Below are positions 53,111-64,000 of a stretch of 64,000 bases of DNA, in pieces. The notes below the pieces were generated by a model that worked only from the letters and a program-made list of their open reading frames with translations, was not told where the DNA came from and made no database searches. Numbering within the stretch: the stretch's first letter is position 1; each line of letters begins with the position of its first letter. The position numbers and the translations under genes are program-made. This DNA is from Echinometra lucunter (Eukaryota; Echinodermata; Echinoidea; Camarodonta; Echinometridae), in assembly GCA_029962745.1 (NCBI GenBank), contig CM057157.1:7625318-7689317 (forward strand). Direction: 5' to 3'.

Positions 53111-54625
53111 GGTGAGTCCCATTTAAATTTCATTTCATTTTAAATTATTAAAGTTGGTGGCATTCTTTGAATTGATCTGGCGCTATCGCTTTTCTGTTAT
53201 CACCAAGTGCTATTATGAAATTTTATCTGAAATTCATGTATCGAAATTCCATGGGAAAGCGTTAATTTGTTTTGAGTGTTATATACTTGGTTCCTTCGTG
53301 TGGTTGTGCGTATGCAGGCGTGTGTGCGTGATTGTGAGTGTGTATGTTGGGCGGCATTCGCGTTTTCCTTGTTAGTGTCCTTACACTGTATATAAATCAC
53401 ACCATGGACGTGATGGCTAGCCGAGAACATATGATTCAGATACCCAAATAAGTGCGGATCATATAAATCTCATGAAAGTTTGTTGCACTGAAAATGGGAA
53501 GATCCTGACAACAGTAATACACCCTTTCCCCTTTTCTCTCTATCTCTCTCTCCCATTCTCCTGTCGCTATATCCTCCATCTATTCATAAATCACCCTTTT
53601 CTTTCTTTCTCTCTCCTTTTCCCATTGTGCCCCCCCCAACTCTCCAATCTTCCTCATTTTCCTGGGCACTGTTGCATGAAAGTTGTCAGCACTGACAAGT
53701 TGTCAGTCACTAACAGTTATCATAGTAACAGTAATCAGTGCTTCTCAGCCAATCAAAACCAAGGATTTTACTGAAATTGTCAATGACTGACAACTTTCAT
53801 GAAAAGCTCCCCTGATCTATCTTCCTCCTCCTCCATTCTTCTTTATCTTTAACTCCTCTCTCATTCCCTCATGATCTTTGTCACTCCACTACCAACACCC
53901 CATCTCAGATCTTTTCCAGGAAAAAAATGGATTCCTTACAAACTATTCAAATGCATACATTTAGTGAAAATATGCTTTCATAAAACAAAATTTTGATACA
54001 ATACCACATGATCAGAAATCTTATTTCACAAACAGCAAATAATTATTCTTTCTTATCAAAGAAACACATAGGGGTACTCTAGGGATATTGAAGACAACTG
54101 GGTATTGCATAGACTATGTTCAATGTCAAGAATGTGATGATCTTACAGTGTAAAGGCCAGATTTAAAAGAATATGGTAATGGACAGATCTCAAAGATTGC
54201 TCACATTTAGTTTCTATCTATGGTAATACATGTATGTGTGTAGGGCAATGAGAGGAAATATACCTGTATGATGGAATGCTACATGACACGCAATGCTAGT
54301 GCCTTCTCAAATTATGTTTCTGCCCACTATCGTTTCACAGGAATAGAGTCACCTCACATACCTGAAACACAAAAAGTGTCTTTATCATTTTAATCAAATT
54401 TATTCACCGCTTTATTGCAAGTTTTTAGGTTTTTACACAAAAATTTGGCTATGAGGAAGAGTGCAGTCAAAAGGATATACAACTAACCTACCTAAACATC
54501 TTCAGCAGTTACAGAACAGCTAAAGTGACACAAAAATGGACGAATCACAGTTTTTTGGTGGTAAAAAAATTTAGCCTTATAAATGCACACACGATTATTT
54601 AAACTTATGTAAGAGTATAAAAAAG
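53110..54625. other. Intergenic, inverse counterpart of 505-2040
   Basis: No coding feature. Holds the inverse MITE at about 53670-53815 and pyrimidine-rich tracts. Confidence 0.6.
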
Positions 54626-55320
54626 GGAAACATGATTCTGAGGTCAACAATGACCAAGCCACAAATAATTTGCCAAAATGCATTGATTTCGATTGAAAAT
54701 CATCCAAATTTTAATGTTATTGTTCTTAGAATTCTATTCTTGATCATATATAAAAATGTTTTTCAACCATTGTGAAATCACTTTAAAAGTGACATTAGAA
54801 ACAAATGTTAAAATAATGGTCGAGTCTGATTGACTTCATCCCATATGAAATGATATCGATGACACGTATATCATGTACATTGCTATCTCTTACTGATGTC
54901 TGAATTAATTCCCTTTGTAAAGTTATTACGACGCACTTGAAATGTGTAGAAGCTTTTTAAAAGAATCTCACAGAAGTTGGCTGTCATGTAAAAAAAAAAT
55001 GACAATTGAATACAAGTAGACAACTGACAAAACGAATTAAATTTGAATTGACTGTGCCACTATTATATCCCCTTCTAATTCTACACCTGCCATCATTATA
55101 GATATGTCAATGTAAACCAATGTGGCTCTTTGGAGTACACAATACGTCAAATGATATTTTGCGAGAATTTTTTCACTGTTGGTCATCGAAAAATTGATAA
55201 ACACAATAACATTGTTAATTTAAAAAAAAAAACCATTATACTATGATTGTAAATAATATCGTTGCATGATGAAGAATTCAGAGCGTGCATGGTCCGAGGT
55301 TAACGCTACAAAATTGTGGA
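54625..55320. other. Intergenic DNA unique to contig C
   Basis: AT-rich, no match seen elsewhere in the window and no feature recognised. Confidence 0.45.
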
Positions 55321-55359
55321 GTGTTGATTATGATGGTGATAATAGTGTAATCGTGAGGA

Positions 55360-55510
55360 TAATAGTGATAGTGATGATGAATCTGATGATGATAAAAAGG
55401 AGAAGATGGACATGATGGAAGAAGGAAGAAGGGAAGAAGAAGAGAAGACGACGAAGAAGAAGAAGGAGGAGGAGAAGAAAGAGGAGGAGGAGGGAAAAGA
55501 AGGTACGATG
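55360..55510. repeat. GAT and GAA/GGA microsatellites
   Basis: Imperfect GAT repeats then (GAAGAA/GGA)n. Non-coding. Confidence 0.9.
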
Positions 55511-55597
55511 ATGATTATAATATAATAACATATTATGTTATGCAGGGCCCGCTGGAAGATCAGCTTGTAGCTGAAGTGGCTACCCTGGGTAAATAAG

Positions 55598-55641
55598 AGA
55601 TATTATCATTATTATTATTATTATCATTATTATTATTATTA

Positions 55642-55729
<88 letters not shown>

Positions 55730-55730
55730 G
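55598..55730. repeat. (ATT)n microsatellite
   Basis: About 130 bp of ATT with a few ATC interruptions. Confidence 0.97.
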
Positions 55731-56263
55731 TCGATAACGATGATGTTACGATCACGCTAACAATGAAGATTAAAGTAATGGTGATGATAAGAATTGCATG
55801 GTGCTTGATGATAATGACGCATGGTGATGATGCATGATGATTTTGATCTGATGGAGAGGATACTGCTGCCGATGATGATGATGATGACGATTAGGGCATT
55901 AGGCCCACCGCACACTATATGATCTGTCTGCGATCCGATTGTAGAAAAATTGTTATAGCATATGATATGAACATTTCAACATGTAAAATCTTAATGATCA
56001 AAGTTCCAAATAGTCGTATAAATACTAAAATCGAAATTCCGGGCTATTGCGAGCCTCCCTGTAGGAATAAAATCGAACTCAATTCCGAATCGTAGTGACG
56101 TCATAGCAATCTTGCGATTGTCGATTTGGCCTTTACTCCGACCACGAAGCTTGTAGTTAATCAAAATTTCGATTTTAGTATAGCTATCATTATTCCGAAC
56201 TTTAAAATACTTGTGTAAACTTTCATAATTAATGCAAAATTCCATCATGCCAAGTCTCCTCAT

Positions 56264-56951
56264 CTCTTCGCCTACCTCAAGCCTTCACGACCCCTCTGGT
56301 TTACAGTCCTTTTCAGGACTTCACCCACTCTACCCTCTATCTCTCCCGCTTTCTCGCCTCTCATTTTCACCTCCATCTCTTTCCACTTTACCTATAGTCC
56401 TTTCATCAGGACTTACCACATGATGAGCAGTAAACTATGGTGGCCCTGAAGTACACTCGAAGTACACTTGACGTATGCTCCATCAACCTTCCGTGAGCTA
56501 ATGGACCAATCAGCGAGCTCGATTCGGGTGTTAATCACGCGTAAGCTATTATCACACGTCGGGTTATAGCATACGCATAGTATTCTACCATCCGTAAGGT
56601 TATTTACCAACGTAGCATACGCATCCTCAACTCCCGAAGTACCATACGTATGCTACAAGCTGACGTATGATATTAGTATACGCGTGCTTAGCACCTAAAT
56701 CGAGCGCAGTGATTGGTCAAATAAGCTCACGTAAGGTTAAAAATAAGCTCACGTAAGGTGAGCTTATACGCTCTTCGCCTACCTCAAGCCTTCACGACCC
56801 CTCTGGTTTACAGTCCTTTTCAGGACTTCACCCACTCTACCCTCTATCTCTCCCGCTTTCTCGCCTCTCATTTTCACCTCCATCTCTTTCCACTTTACCT
56901 ATAGTCCTTTCATCAGGACTTACCACATGATGAGCAGTAAACTATGGTGGC
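56264..56951. repeat. Two identical 181-bp direct repeats around a TACG-rich spacer
   Basis: 56264-56444 and 56771-56951 appear identical by eye, each ending in CTATGGTGGC, the terminus of the hairpin family. The 326-bp spacer is rich in ACGTATG/CATACGT and CTCACGTAAGGT palindromes. The unit is homologous to the core of 41459-41863. Confidence 0.8.
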
Positions 56952-57028
56952 GCGGAACGCGAATAGAGTATATAAGGTTGCTGGAGCATACGTCAGCTAG
57001 CTGGCGTTAATGGCAGGGATGGCCTTCC

Positions 57029-57859
57029 ATACATGTGCGACGTGATTTTCACATCCCAGGTCATGAATTTCGCATCCTGGGTCCTGAACTCCTCATCCCA
57101 GGTCATGAATTTCGCGCCATGGGTCGTGAATTTCACGACAGGGATGCAAAGTTCGCGTCAAGTGTCATGAATTTCGCATCGCGGGTCGTGAATTTAGCGC
57201 AACGGGCCCGGGGGGGGGGGGGAGGGGGTCACTTCCATTGAAGAGTGGACAACATCCGCGAGAAAAAAAAACGCGGAAAAAGGGTATTTTTTCAGGGGTA
57301 GGCGCGGAACGCGAATAGAGTGTCAAAAACGCCAAAAAATGACAAAAAGCCCCCTAAATCACGATAGTCTAAAACGCGGAAAGGGTATGGAATTTGCACC
57401 GACTGCGGGACAGACTGTAACAAGATCCTATAACCCTGTGTAAAACATAATGAAACAGTAAATTATAACGAGATAAAAACTGCTTCAAACTTTCAATGGA
57501 CCCCACTATCACTCTCAAGGTATGAAAATGGGAATATCCTGGTTTAGGGTATGAATATCCCAACAATAATGAAATCCCTGTTTAGGGTGTGCAAATCTGA
57601 CACCTGCACAAAATCCGTGTTTAGGGTGTCCTAGCGTCCTGCCCTTGAATCCTCATTTAGGGTGCTTTTTTTAGGACGATTCTCGCGGATGCTGTCCACT
57701 CTTCGATGGAAGTGACCCCCCCCCCCCCACGGGTCATGAATTCCACGACTTGGACACAAAGTTCGCGACACGGAAGCGAAATTCGCGACTAGGATGCAAA
57801 GTTTGCCCCGAAATTCACGTCGCACTCGACCTGTTGTCGAGCGTATTTCAGGGCCACCA
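57029..57859. mobile_element. Long composite hairpin (TGGTGGCCC family) with nested hairpin
   Basis: Outer arms are made of alternating modules such as GGTCATGAATTTCGCATCC (57029-57205 and 57735-57859). Inner inverted arms GGGGTCACTTCCATTGAAGA and inverse, with CATCCGCGAGAA, lie at about 57215-57260 and 57675-57735. The interior has repeats of GGGTATGAATATCC type. The left outer terminus lacks the TGGTGGCCC end. Confidence 0.75.
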
Positions 57860-59460
57860 TAGTAAACCCTTCTACGATTATCCGTAGTACCACCATGCAA
57901 ACCTTCAAACATCATCCAAACTGCCATTTGTTCAAACATGGGATGGCAGTCGGATCGTATAGTGTGTTTATTGGGTTTAAAAGTAAGGATGAAGAAAACT
58001 GTATGATGATGACACTGATCATGACAGTGATCATGTGGTGATGATGATGATGACAACAATAACGATGATGATTAAAGTGGTGCTGATGAGGATGGTGATG
58101 ATGAAGCTGGTACGGCTGATGATGATAATGATGATGGTGATGATGATGATGACAATGATGATGGAATAGGATCAACATGCCATGTATGAGATGCTGATAT
58201 GTTCGTCTATAATGACTAAATGATACCCCCCCCCCCTCCCCCGATCATGCTGACGGCGAGAAGATTCCGTTCTGTATTGGAGATATCAGGTGAATACAAG
58301 ACAGTGAGTGATCGAACACTAGTGTAGATGATTTCTTGTTAAATATGATATAACCATTATTCTACTATGATCTCCAAATTCTCTCTTCAAACAGCACAGC
58401 ATTATGCTAGACAACTATGTATTTTTAGAGAAGAGTAATCCATGAGATTACTTCAAGGAATTTGCACAGCTAAATCATAGGAAAGACTTTTTGAATAAGA
58501 TACCATTTTAATATAAAATCACCAGCAAAAAAAATACAAATACCATAAAAACACATGTATGTGCTAGGACGTTGCATCCCGATTTCGGGGGTAGCAGCAT
58601 GACAAGATGTGCTCTTGAATAAATACAGAAATATCTCCTTGATATTAAGAAAAGAAAGAATAATACCACTAGGCGCGGAATCGAATGACTGTTCGAATCC
58701 GTAAAAGTCCTATATAATTCTCGATATATGAAGAGTCCTAAGTCCACAGATTTATTTATAATCAATTCATCATATTTTTATTTGACTGGATGTAGAACCT
58801 TTTGGAACCGAAACAGGATATAGTATTTTTTGGAACCGAAATCCCCCGCACTGTACAATTACGTTTGTGCTAAATCTCACAAGAATGTCTCTTTCACGTT
58901 AAGGCGACACATTCTGCAATGATTTCTTTATAATTTAATCCTGTTATAAAAATCAAAGTTCATACTAGCTGTCGAGTAAAAGTGGAATCACAGAAGAATT
59001 TGAAAAAGTTTTGTCATATAAAATATTTGCATAAATGAAGAGTTCGGTTCCAAAATGTACTACATCCATAAATCCAAGTCCTGAGAAAAACATGTTTTTT
59101 AAATTATTTTAGTTAGCAATGTGAGTTTGGAATGATACTTTCGCTGACTGTACAACTGTATGATACAATAGTAAAACCACCCTTTACAAAAATCTTAGTC
59201 CACAGATTTACTCATAATCAATTGATTATTATTTCATTTGGGTGGATGTAGTACTTTTTGGAACCGAAGTAAAACGGTAAAATGGATATAGTACCTTCTG
59301 GAACTGAACTGAATTTTAAATGCCATTTTTTAAACTTTCCATTTAGAAATTCAGCTTCTTTTTTTTTTTTTAGTATTAGTGTATAAAGCTAGTAAAAAAA
59401 TGAGTTGATAATGCCAAAAAATCAATTTGGATAAAAAATGGACGTAGTACCTTTTGGAAC
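57860..59460. other. Inverse counterpart of 34370-35975
   Basis: Mirrors the intergenic DNA downstream of copy A: (CAT)n as its complement (58010-58165), poly-C (58228-58242), and the GGTTCCAAAAGGTACTAC motif cluster (58790-59465). Confidence 0.75.
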
Positions 59461-61171
59461 CTAGTTCTTCATATGTTCCTGTATATCACTTTTAGATGTT
59501 TATAGTTTTATTCATATTTGAATCAATGTTGTCTCTCAACAGGCCACTGGCTAATTATAACACTTGCCCTTGTGAAATGAGCTCCATTGCAATTTTCTGC
59601 ATCAACCTAATTGTTATCCTAAACCTGGACCCGTCCCTAAAACTAACCATGTAACATTAAAGTGTACCAGTCGCCAAAAGATAATTTGCCCTTTATGTTA
59701 GGGGGAGCCATGTCACTACACGATATGCAAATATGAGCTTTAAATGATTATTTCTAAAACAATATATTTCGAGTTCCAATATACTCTCAATTAGCATGAA
59801 GGCGACCATTGAGTGGACTAGTTGACGTGCTTAACTTATTGAGTTAATAACTAAAACTCAGACTGACGTTCGCACATTAAAAGAAGGGCCGTGTGAAATC
59901 AATTTGGACTTTACTGTATTACTCGAATGATTATTCTCCACAAAGCACTTTTATATATGAACTGTACTTTCCTCTTTTGACAAGTTAGGGACACAGTATT
60001 TGTGTACATCAGCAGTTAATTTTAAACAAAACAATGTCATAAGAGGAATGATAAGAATAAATTTCTGAAGCGCGCACTCTGACTCAAGACGCCGCTCAAA
60101 GAGCTATGATATTACATTAAATTTTAAAGAATGAACTGAACATCAGACACATGCACAGAAGTTATACAAAATAGCAGAACCTAAATGCAACACAAATGTG
60201 CATCGCAGCTGTATGATTTATCCAGAGCTCATATTTTAACCAATAGCCATGACTCGATCTGATGCTGGATAGCAGAGCTAATAAATCAAATGAAAGGTAT
60301 ATTTCCTGGAATAATGATTTAACGATGATAACAAAGAATATTACAATAAACTAAGGGCATATATAAAACTTCAAATAACAATCTCCTCCTAAATAGATAT
60401 GCTTTGACGTCGATAAAACACAAACTATAAGAATGACCAACAGTACACCTATGATAACAAAGCGGTTACAAAAAAAACTCCTTTAATAAAACCTAACAGA
60501 TGTCATTCTTTGATTAAAATACTTTCAAAGCACTATTAAGAACTCACGTTTTCAGCAAGGTCAGGATTTTACATAAGTGAAGAAACCCCCCACGTAAGGG
60601 AAGAAACCCCCAATGCCCCTTACGCTAGGGTCAAGATACATGTACTCTTTTTTGGTTGTTGTTTGGGTTTTTCCGGCAAAAGTGGATTTTTAAAAGTGTT
60701 AAAAATCCTCATAGGGATATAATTCTTTCATGAATGAAGGGGTCTTATAATCTTTTACCAGGTTTACCATCTCATGATAATATCGTCTGAAGACTGGATG
60801 CGTCATACAGCAGGCATGGGCGAAAAAAAAATCTGCCTTGAAACGTGATGAAAATACATCCGAAATTCTCAGATATTTAGGGTTTGTTTTTTGTTTTGTT
60901 TTTTGTTTTTGTTGTTTTTACAATAAAACTAAAAAAGATCATCAGCTTTTGGGGCGTGCTTTCTTAATACTGCAAATTCTAAGTACCAAGATTACAATTC
61001 GTGGTGGGACTGTAACCCCATCCCCCCCCCTCCCGAAAAAATCGACCACGTATTTCCGCCGACGACGACCAGCTTTTATACAACCAGTTCTAAAAGCGCA
61101 GTCATATATATTATCAAGAATTTAAAGGGATATTGACTTAAAAATAAATCGTTTTCTAAAAATTCTTGGCT
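59460..61171. other. Inverse counterpart of the copy A 3' flank
   Basis: Mirrors 32649-34370 with scattered indels. No gene. Confidence 0.7.
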
Positions 61172-61388
61172 CTATTGTGTTAACAGTTCTGCCGAGTTGA
61201 CGTAGGCACTCTTCTCGGCTTCTCTTGGTGCTTCATAAGCGGCTTCATCACTGGGCTCTCGAAGATCTTCGTAAGGGTTTAGCTCCGTCCTTGGGATCTT
61301 CAAATGAAGGGTTTTGATACCTCTGTCATCCTCTGAAGTCTTTGGATTTCTTGCTGGTGGCCCAGTATTCGATCGTCTCGACCGTAGA
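61172..61388 (-). pseudogene. Copy C exon 21: cytoplasmic tail
   Basis: Same length as copy A exon 21 (217 nt), but a 1-nt loss near 61328 and a 1-nt gain near 61278 shift the frame for about 17 codons before restoring it. The first motif (YQNP) is lost; the YEDL, YEAP and YVNS motifs are kept. Confidence 0.75.
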
Positions 61389-63153
61389 CTGATGTGAAGA
61401 AGCAATAGGCAATGTACCATTAGTTAGCCTATGATTAAGTTGACGTGTTTTCAATAAGAGGATCAGAAAAGTACAATTTTGTTCTTGAGATTACAATATT
61501 TAATGACGATTTTCTATTCATATGATTCACTCGAAACAGCTTTGCAGTGCTTGTCTCTGTATACCCCTTGCCTGTTTGTCTGTTTCATTCTGATGGTTGC
61601 CGTTTTTAGAGGGTCTTTAACGAAAGTGAATCGCCTCTTAATAACAGTTACTGTTAAATCACCCAAATATTTCCAAAGTTTAGGGGAAGTCGCAGTACGA
61701 GCCAAAAAGAGAATTATCGTTTGAGCAAGCAGGAAGGTTAGTGCTGTAACTGTCGTACATGCCTATAGTTATCATCATGATCATTTTTGTAAACTTTTTT
61801 TTAAATTTTCCTTATATTTACTAGAACACTTCCTACAATTGATACGGTATTCAAGATTCAATGTGCAGGTATTAATCGATATTCATCTTAATGAAAAGTT
61901 AACAAGAAAACAGGTGCAAATACCATGACCATGTAAGCAGTGCAGGCGTGAGAAGGACATTCCCGACCATGGAAATGCCAAACAGTACCCAGCTCGTCAA
62001 GGAATCACACCGACTAGATGTGGTCATCGTTGTGGGTTTATAGCTGAAGATAATCAGAAAGACCAGGAATGAGTGTCATGATTACTGGGTGTATGTGCTG
62101 TAATATAGATATTTCATCATGGTTTGGAAAATGCCACACAAAGATCTAAAATAAGATTTAAGATAAAAGAAATTTAAAGACCAGGCAAGGCATGAGAAGA
62201 AAAAAAAACTACTTACGAATAGCGACCACCAGAGAGGTGGGTCCTTTGTCCCCTTCTCCATAAATGCCTTCGCGGGTAGCTGAAAATCCGAATGTGGGTA
62301 CCTGGTACTAGGGTCTAAGCCGACTACGTAATACTCCAACATGCTAGAGCTCCCTGCAGGACAAGGTCCAGTTGTGGTTACATTTAGCAGACTGTTGTTG
62401 TGCTGTAGACGTAGATGCTGTATGACACAAACCGGACCATCACCAGTATCACTGTCTTGATTCCATGGCCTCCATCTTTAGACCTACGTGGTGTTGACCT
62501 AAGTCATAACGCCTGCGGTTCGGTGGATAACTCCGTAAGACTAGCATTAGGGGTAAAAAGGAGATTTTGACAGAATCGAATTTATGCCGAAATATCAAAA
62601 CATGGAACCTATATAACTCCTCCGGCAATACAGACATTTTGGAAAGACGGGTAGCCTTTTTATTAACTTGTTTTCCTCTTGCCTCGTCTCCACTATCACA
62701 CTGTATGGTGGTAGAATATTTATTCCAAATACAGACATGCATTTTTTTTCTTTACAAATCCTACACGACACAGGACGTAGCGTAGAGTATGGGATCTTCT
62801 AGATCATTAGGAGGACATTGACTGTAAGTGGTGTTCTATGACTTACCAAAATATTCGGTTGCCGGCAACCCTACAAAAGCAAATCCTTCGTCTTCAGGGC
62901 TGCCGATGAAACAGTAGATTGACGAATTTTCTAATGATAATCTGTTAGGAGAAACGTGAAGTTCACCACTTCTGTCAGAGTATTGCTTCGGGAAGGTGCC
63001 AGTTTTCTTCTGAGAAGTCGGTCGTCGCAGCTTTCACATGGTCGGGTTCAATGACCGTTGTCGTTTCAAACACGACGGAACAGGAGAAGATTGCAACACC
63101 TGGGTTGGTCTTTTCTCGTGTGATGAGGAAGCGGTCTTGACAATACAGATTAA

Positions 63154-63205
<52 letters not shown>

Positions 63206-63645
63206 TACATAAAGAAATATGAATACACTTCTAATTACAAAAAAAGGAAAATGAACTCAATGAATCGGCGTTGTCTTAGTACAGAATATCTCAGTTACAG
63301 TTTGTCTCCAGTGGAGTCCCAATTTTTGCAAGACGAACAAATGGAAGTTAGAGCAAGGGCAATGAAGAATGCAGAAGTCTACACGTCATATATTATGGCG
63401 TTATTCTTTCATTTACTATAGTACTCCATTTCTTCTTCTTTTCTAAGAACAAGAAAATAAGCTTTAAAGTAACTGAACGCCACAACATGATCCCAATCTT
63501 CAATATCACTGTACCTGTTTGACAGTTTGCTCCCAGCCATCGAGGATGACAAACACCTGAAGAACAGATTCCAGTTCTCTGATCACAGTCTCAGGTCCTC
63601 CAGCACAATGACACGTCTTAGTACAGGAATCGAAACATCCAGCAA
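61172..63645 (-). CDS. Inverted partial copy (C) of the receptor gene, exons 17-21
   Basis: Reverse-strand counterpart of copy A from the fifth EGF unit to the stop codon; the copy continues past the window end. Splice sites are kept, but every exon has one or more single-base indels, mostly in short homopolymers, so the frame is broken as written. Either uncorrected sequencing errors in this contig or a decayed copy; the indel style favours errors. Confidence 0.75.
61924..62043 (-). pseudogene. Copy C exon 20: membrane segment
   Basis: Carries a 3-nt in-frame insertion inside the membrane segment (adds Pro) and a 1-nt loss in the C-run near 62035. The loss creates an early stop in the frame as written. 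Confidence 0.72.
62217..62540 (-). pseudogene. Copy C exon 19: FN3 domain
   Basis: Counterpart of copy A 31292-31612, with splice sites kept. Several small indels, for example around 62243 and 62305, break the frame. Confidence 0.72.
62847..63135 (-). pseudogene. Copy C exon 18: Ig-like domain 3
   Basis: Counterpart of copy A 30695-30982. At least three 1-nt indels (near 62932, 62942 and 62990), net +1 nt, all in short homopolymer or repeat settings. Confidence 0.72.
63162..63202. repeat. (TA)n
   Basis: Mirror of 30630-30672, next to copy C exon 18. Confidence 0.95.
63515..63645 (-). pseudogene. Copy C exon 17: EGF-like 5
   Basis: Counterpart of copy A 30181-30312, one nt shorter: a missing A in the CCTGAAGAC stretch near 63594. 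Splice signals are intact. Confidence 0.72.
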
Positions 63646-63829
63646 CTTATTGAAGAAGATCGATATCTGTCACTATACCAAACTATTATATACAAACAAA
63701 AATATCTTTCAAATCCATCATTGGTAGATAGAATCACTTTTCAGTGATATTGGCGCACGAACGAAAGATTATTATTTCTTAAGAATCACACCTGTCTATA
63801 GCAGTTAAAATTTGATGTACGATAAACTG

Positions 63830-63945
63830 ATAAAAGAGCAATGTAGACAAAATGCCATGCTCAAGGGCATTAGTGCCGTGCCGGGGATCGAAATCCCGAT
63901 TCTCGCGTCTCCGTCAAGCGCCCTAAACCACTCGCGTACGGCATC
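63830..63945 (-). mobile_element. tRNA-headed SINE, reverse strand
   Basis: Inverse counterpart of 29884-30010 with the same B-box (GGGGATCGAAATCCC on the + strand). Confidence 0.7.
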
Positions 63946-64000
63946 TCTTTTATGCATCTTACATACAGAAGATATTTAATGAGTGACCACCCCCTTCCCC

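Overview
The window is animal DNA, not bacterial. It has a 21-exon spliced gene with GT-AG introns, tRNA-derived SINEs, several kinds of LINE, many palindromic MITEs and long microsatellites, in AT-rich sequence. The domain mix (C-type lectin, Ig, Tie-type EGF and FN3) and the repeat style suggest a marine deuterostome invertebrate, most likely an echinoderm such as a sea urchin. That assignment is inference. Two 500-N runs (36114-36613 and 52234-52733) split the window into contig A (1-36113), contig B (36614-52233) and contig C (52734-64000).

Contig A holds one complete gene on the + strand, reconstructed here by eye from splice sites and reading phase: 21 coding exons from 4235 to 32648, 3516 nt, 1171 residues, no internal stop. 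The predicted protein has a signal peptide, three C-type lectin domains (CTLDs), two Ig-like segments, a run of five EGF-like units of the Tie-receptor type, a further Ig-like domain, one FN3 domain, one membrane segment, and a 71-residue cytoplasmic tail with four spaced tyrosines and no kinase. From the second Ig-like segment to FN3 it resembles the ectodomain of Tie (angiopoietin) receptors, with lectin domains added in front and the kinase absent. Every extracellular module is bounded by phase-1 introns, as expected for exon shuffling.

Contig B (+ strand) carries the first six exons of a second copy and stops at a gap before the last exon of CTLD2. Contig C carries, on the - strand, the last five exons of a copy, from the fifth EGF unit to the tail, with many single-base indels. 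Contig C read in reverse complement appears to join directly to contig B: a LINE reverse-transcriptase reading frame is cut by the two gaps and its halves fit together. The likely layout is therefore a tandem array (unit roughly 39 kb) in which contig C is inverted and misplaced, or two haplotypes mixed in one scaffold.

Most of the rest is mobile DNA. Intron 4 of copy A holds a nest of elements: an L2/CR1-like LINE, an RNase H-bearing LINE cut by a 1.8-kb TA-flanked inverted-repeat transposon and a 306-bp hairpin element, and a 715-bp MITE. Copy B has its own insertions: a DNA element carrying a 161-bp satellite with a nuclear-receptor-like DR1 motif, a 3.5-kb element in intron 3, and a near-complete LINE in intron 5. 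Flanking intergenic DNA holds LINE fragments, MITEs and microsatellites, with no other convincing protein-coding gene.
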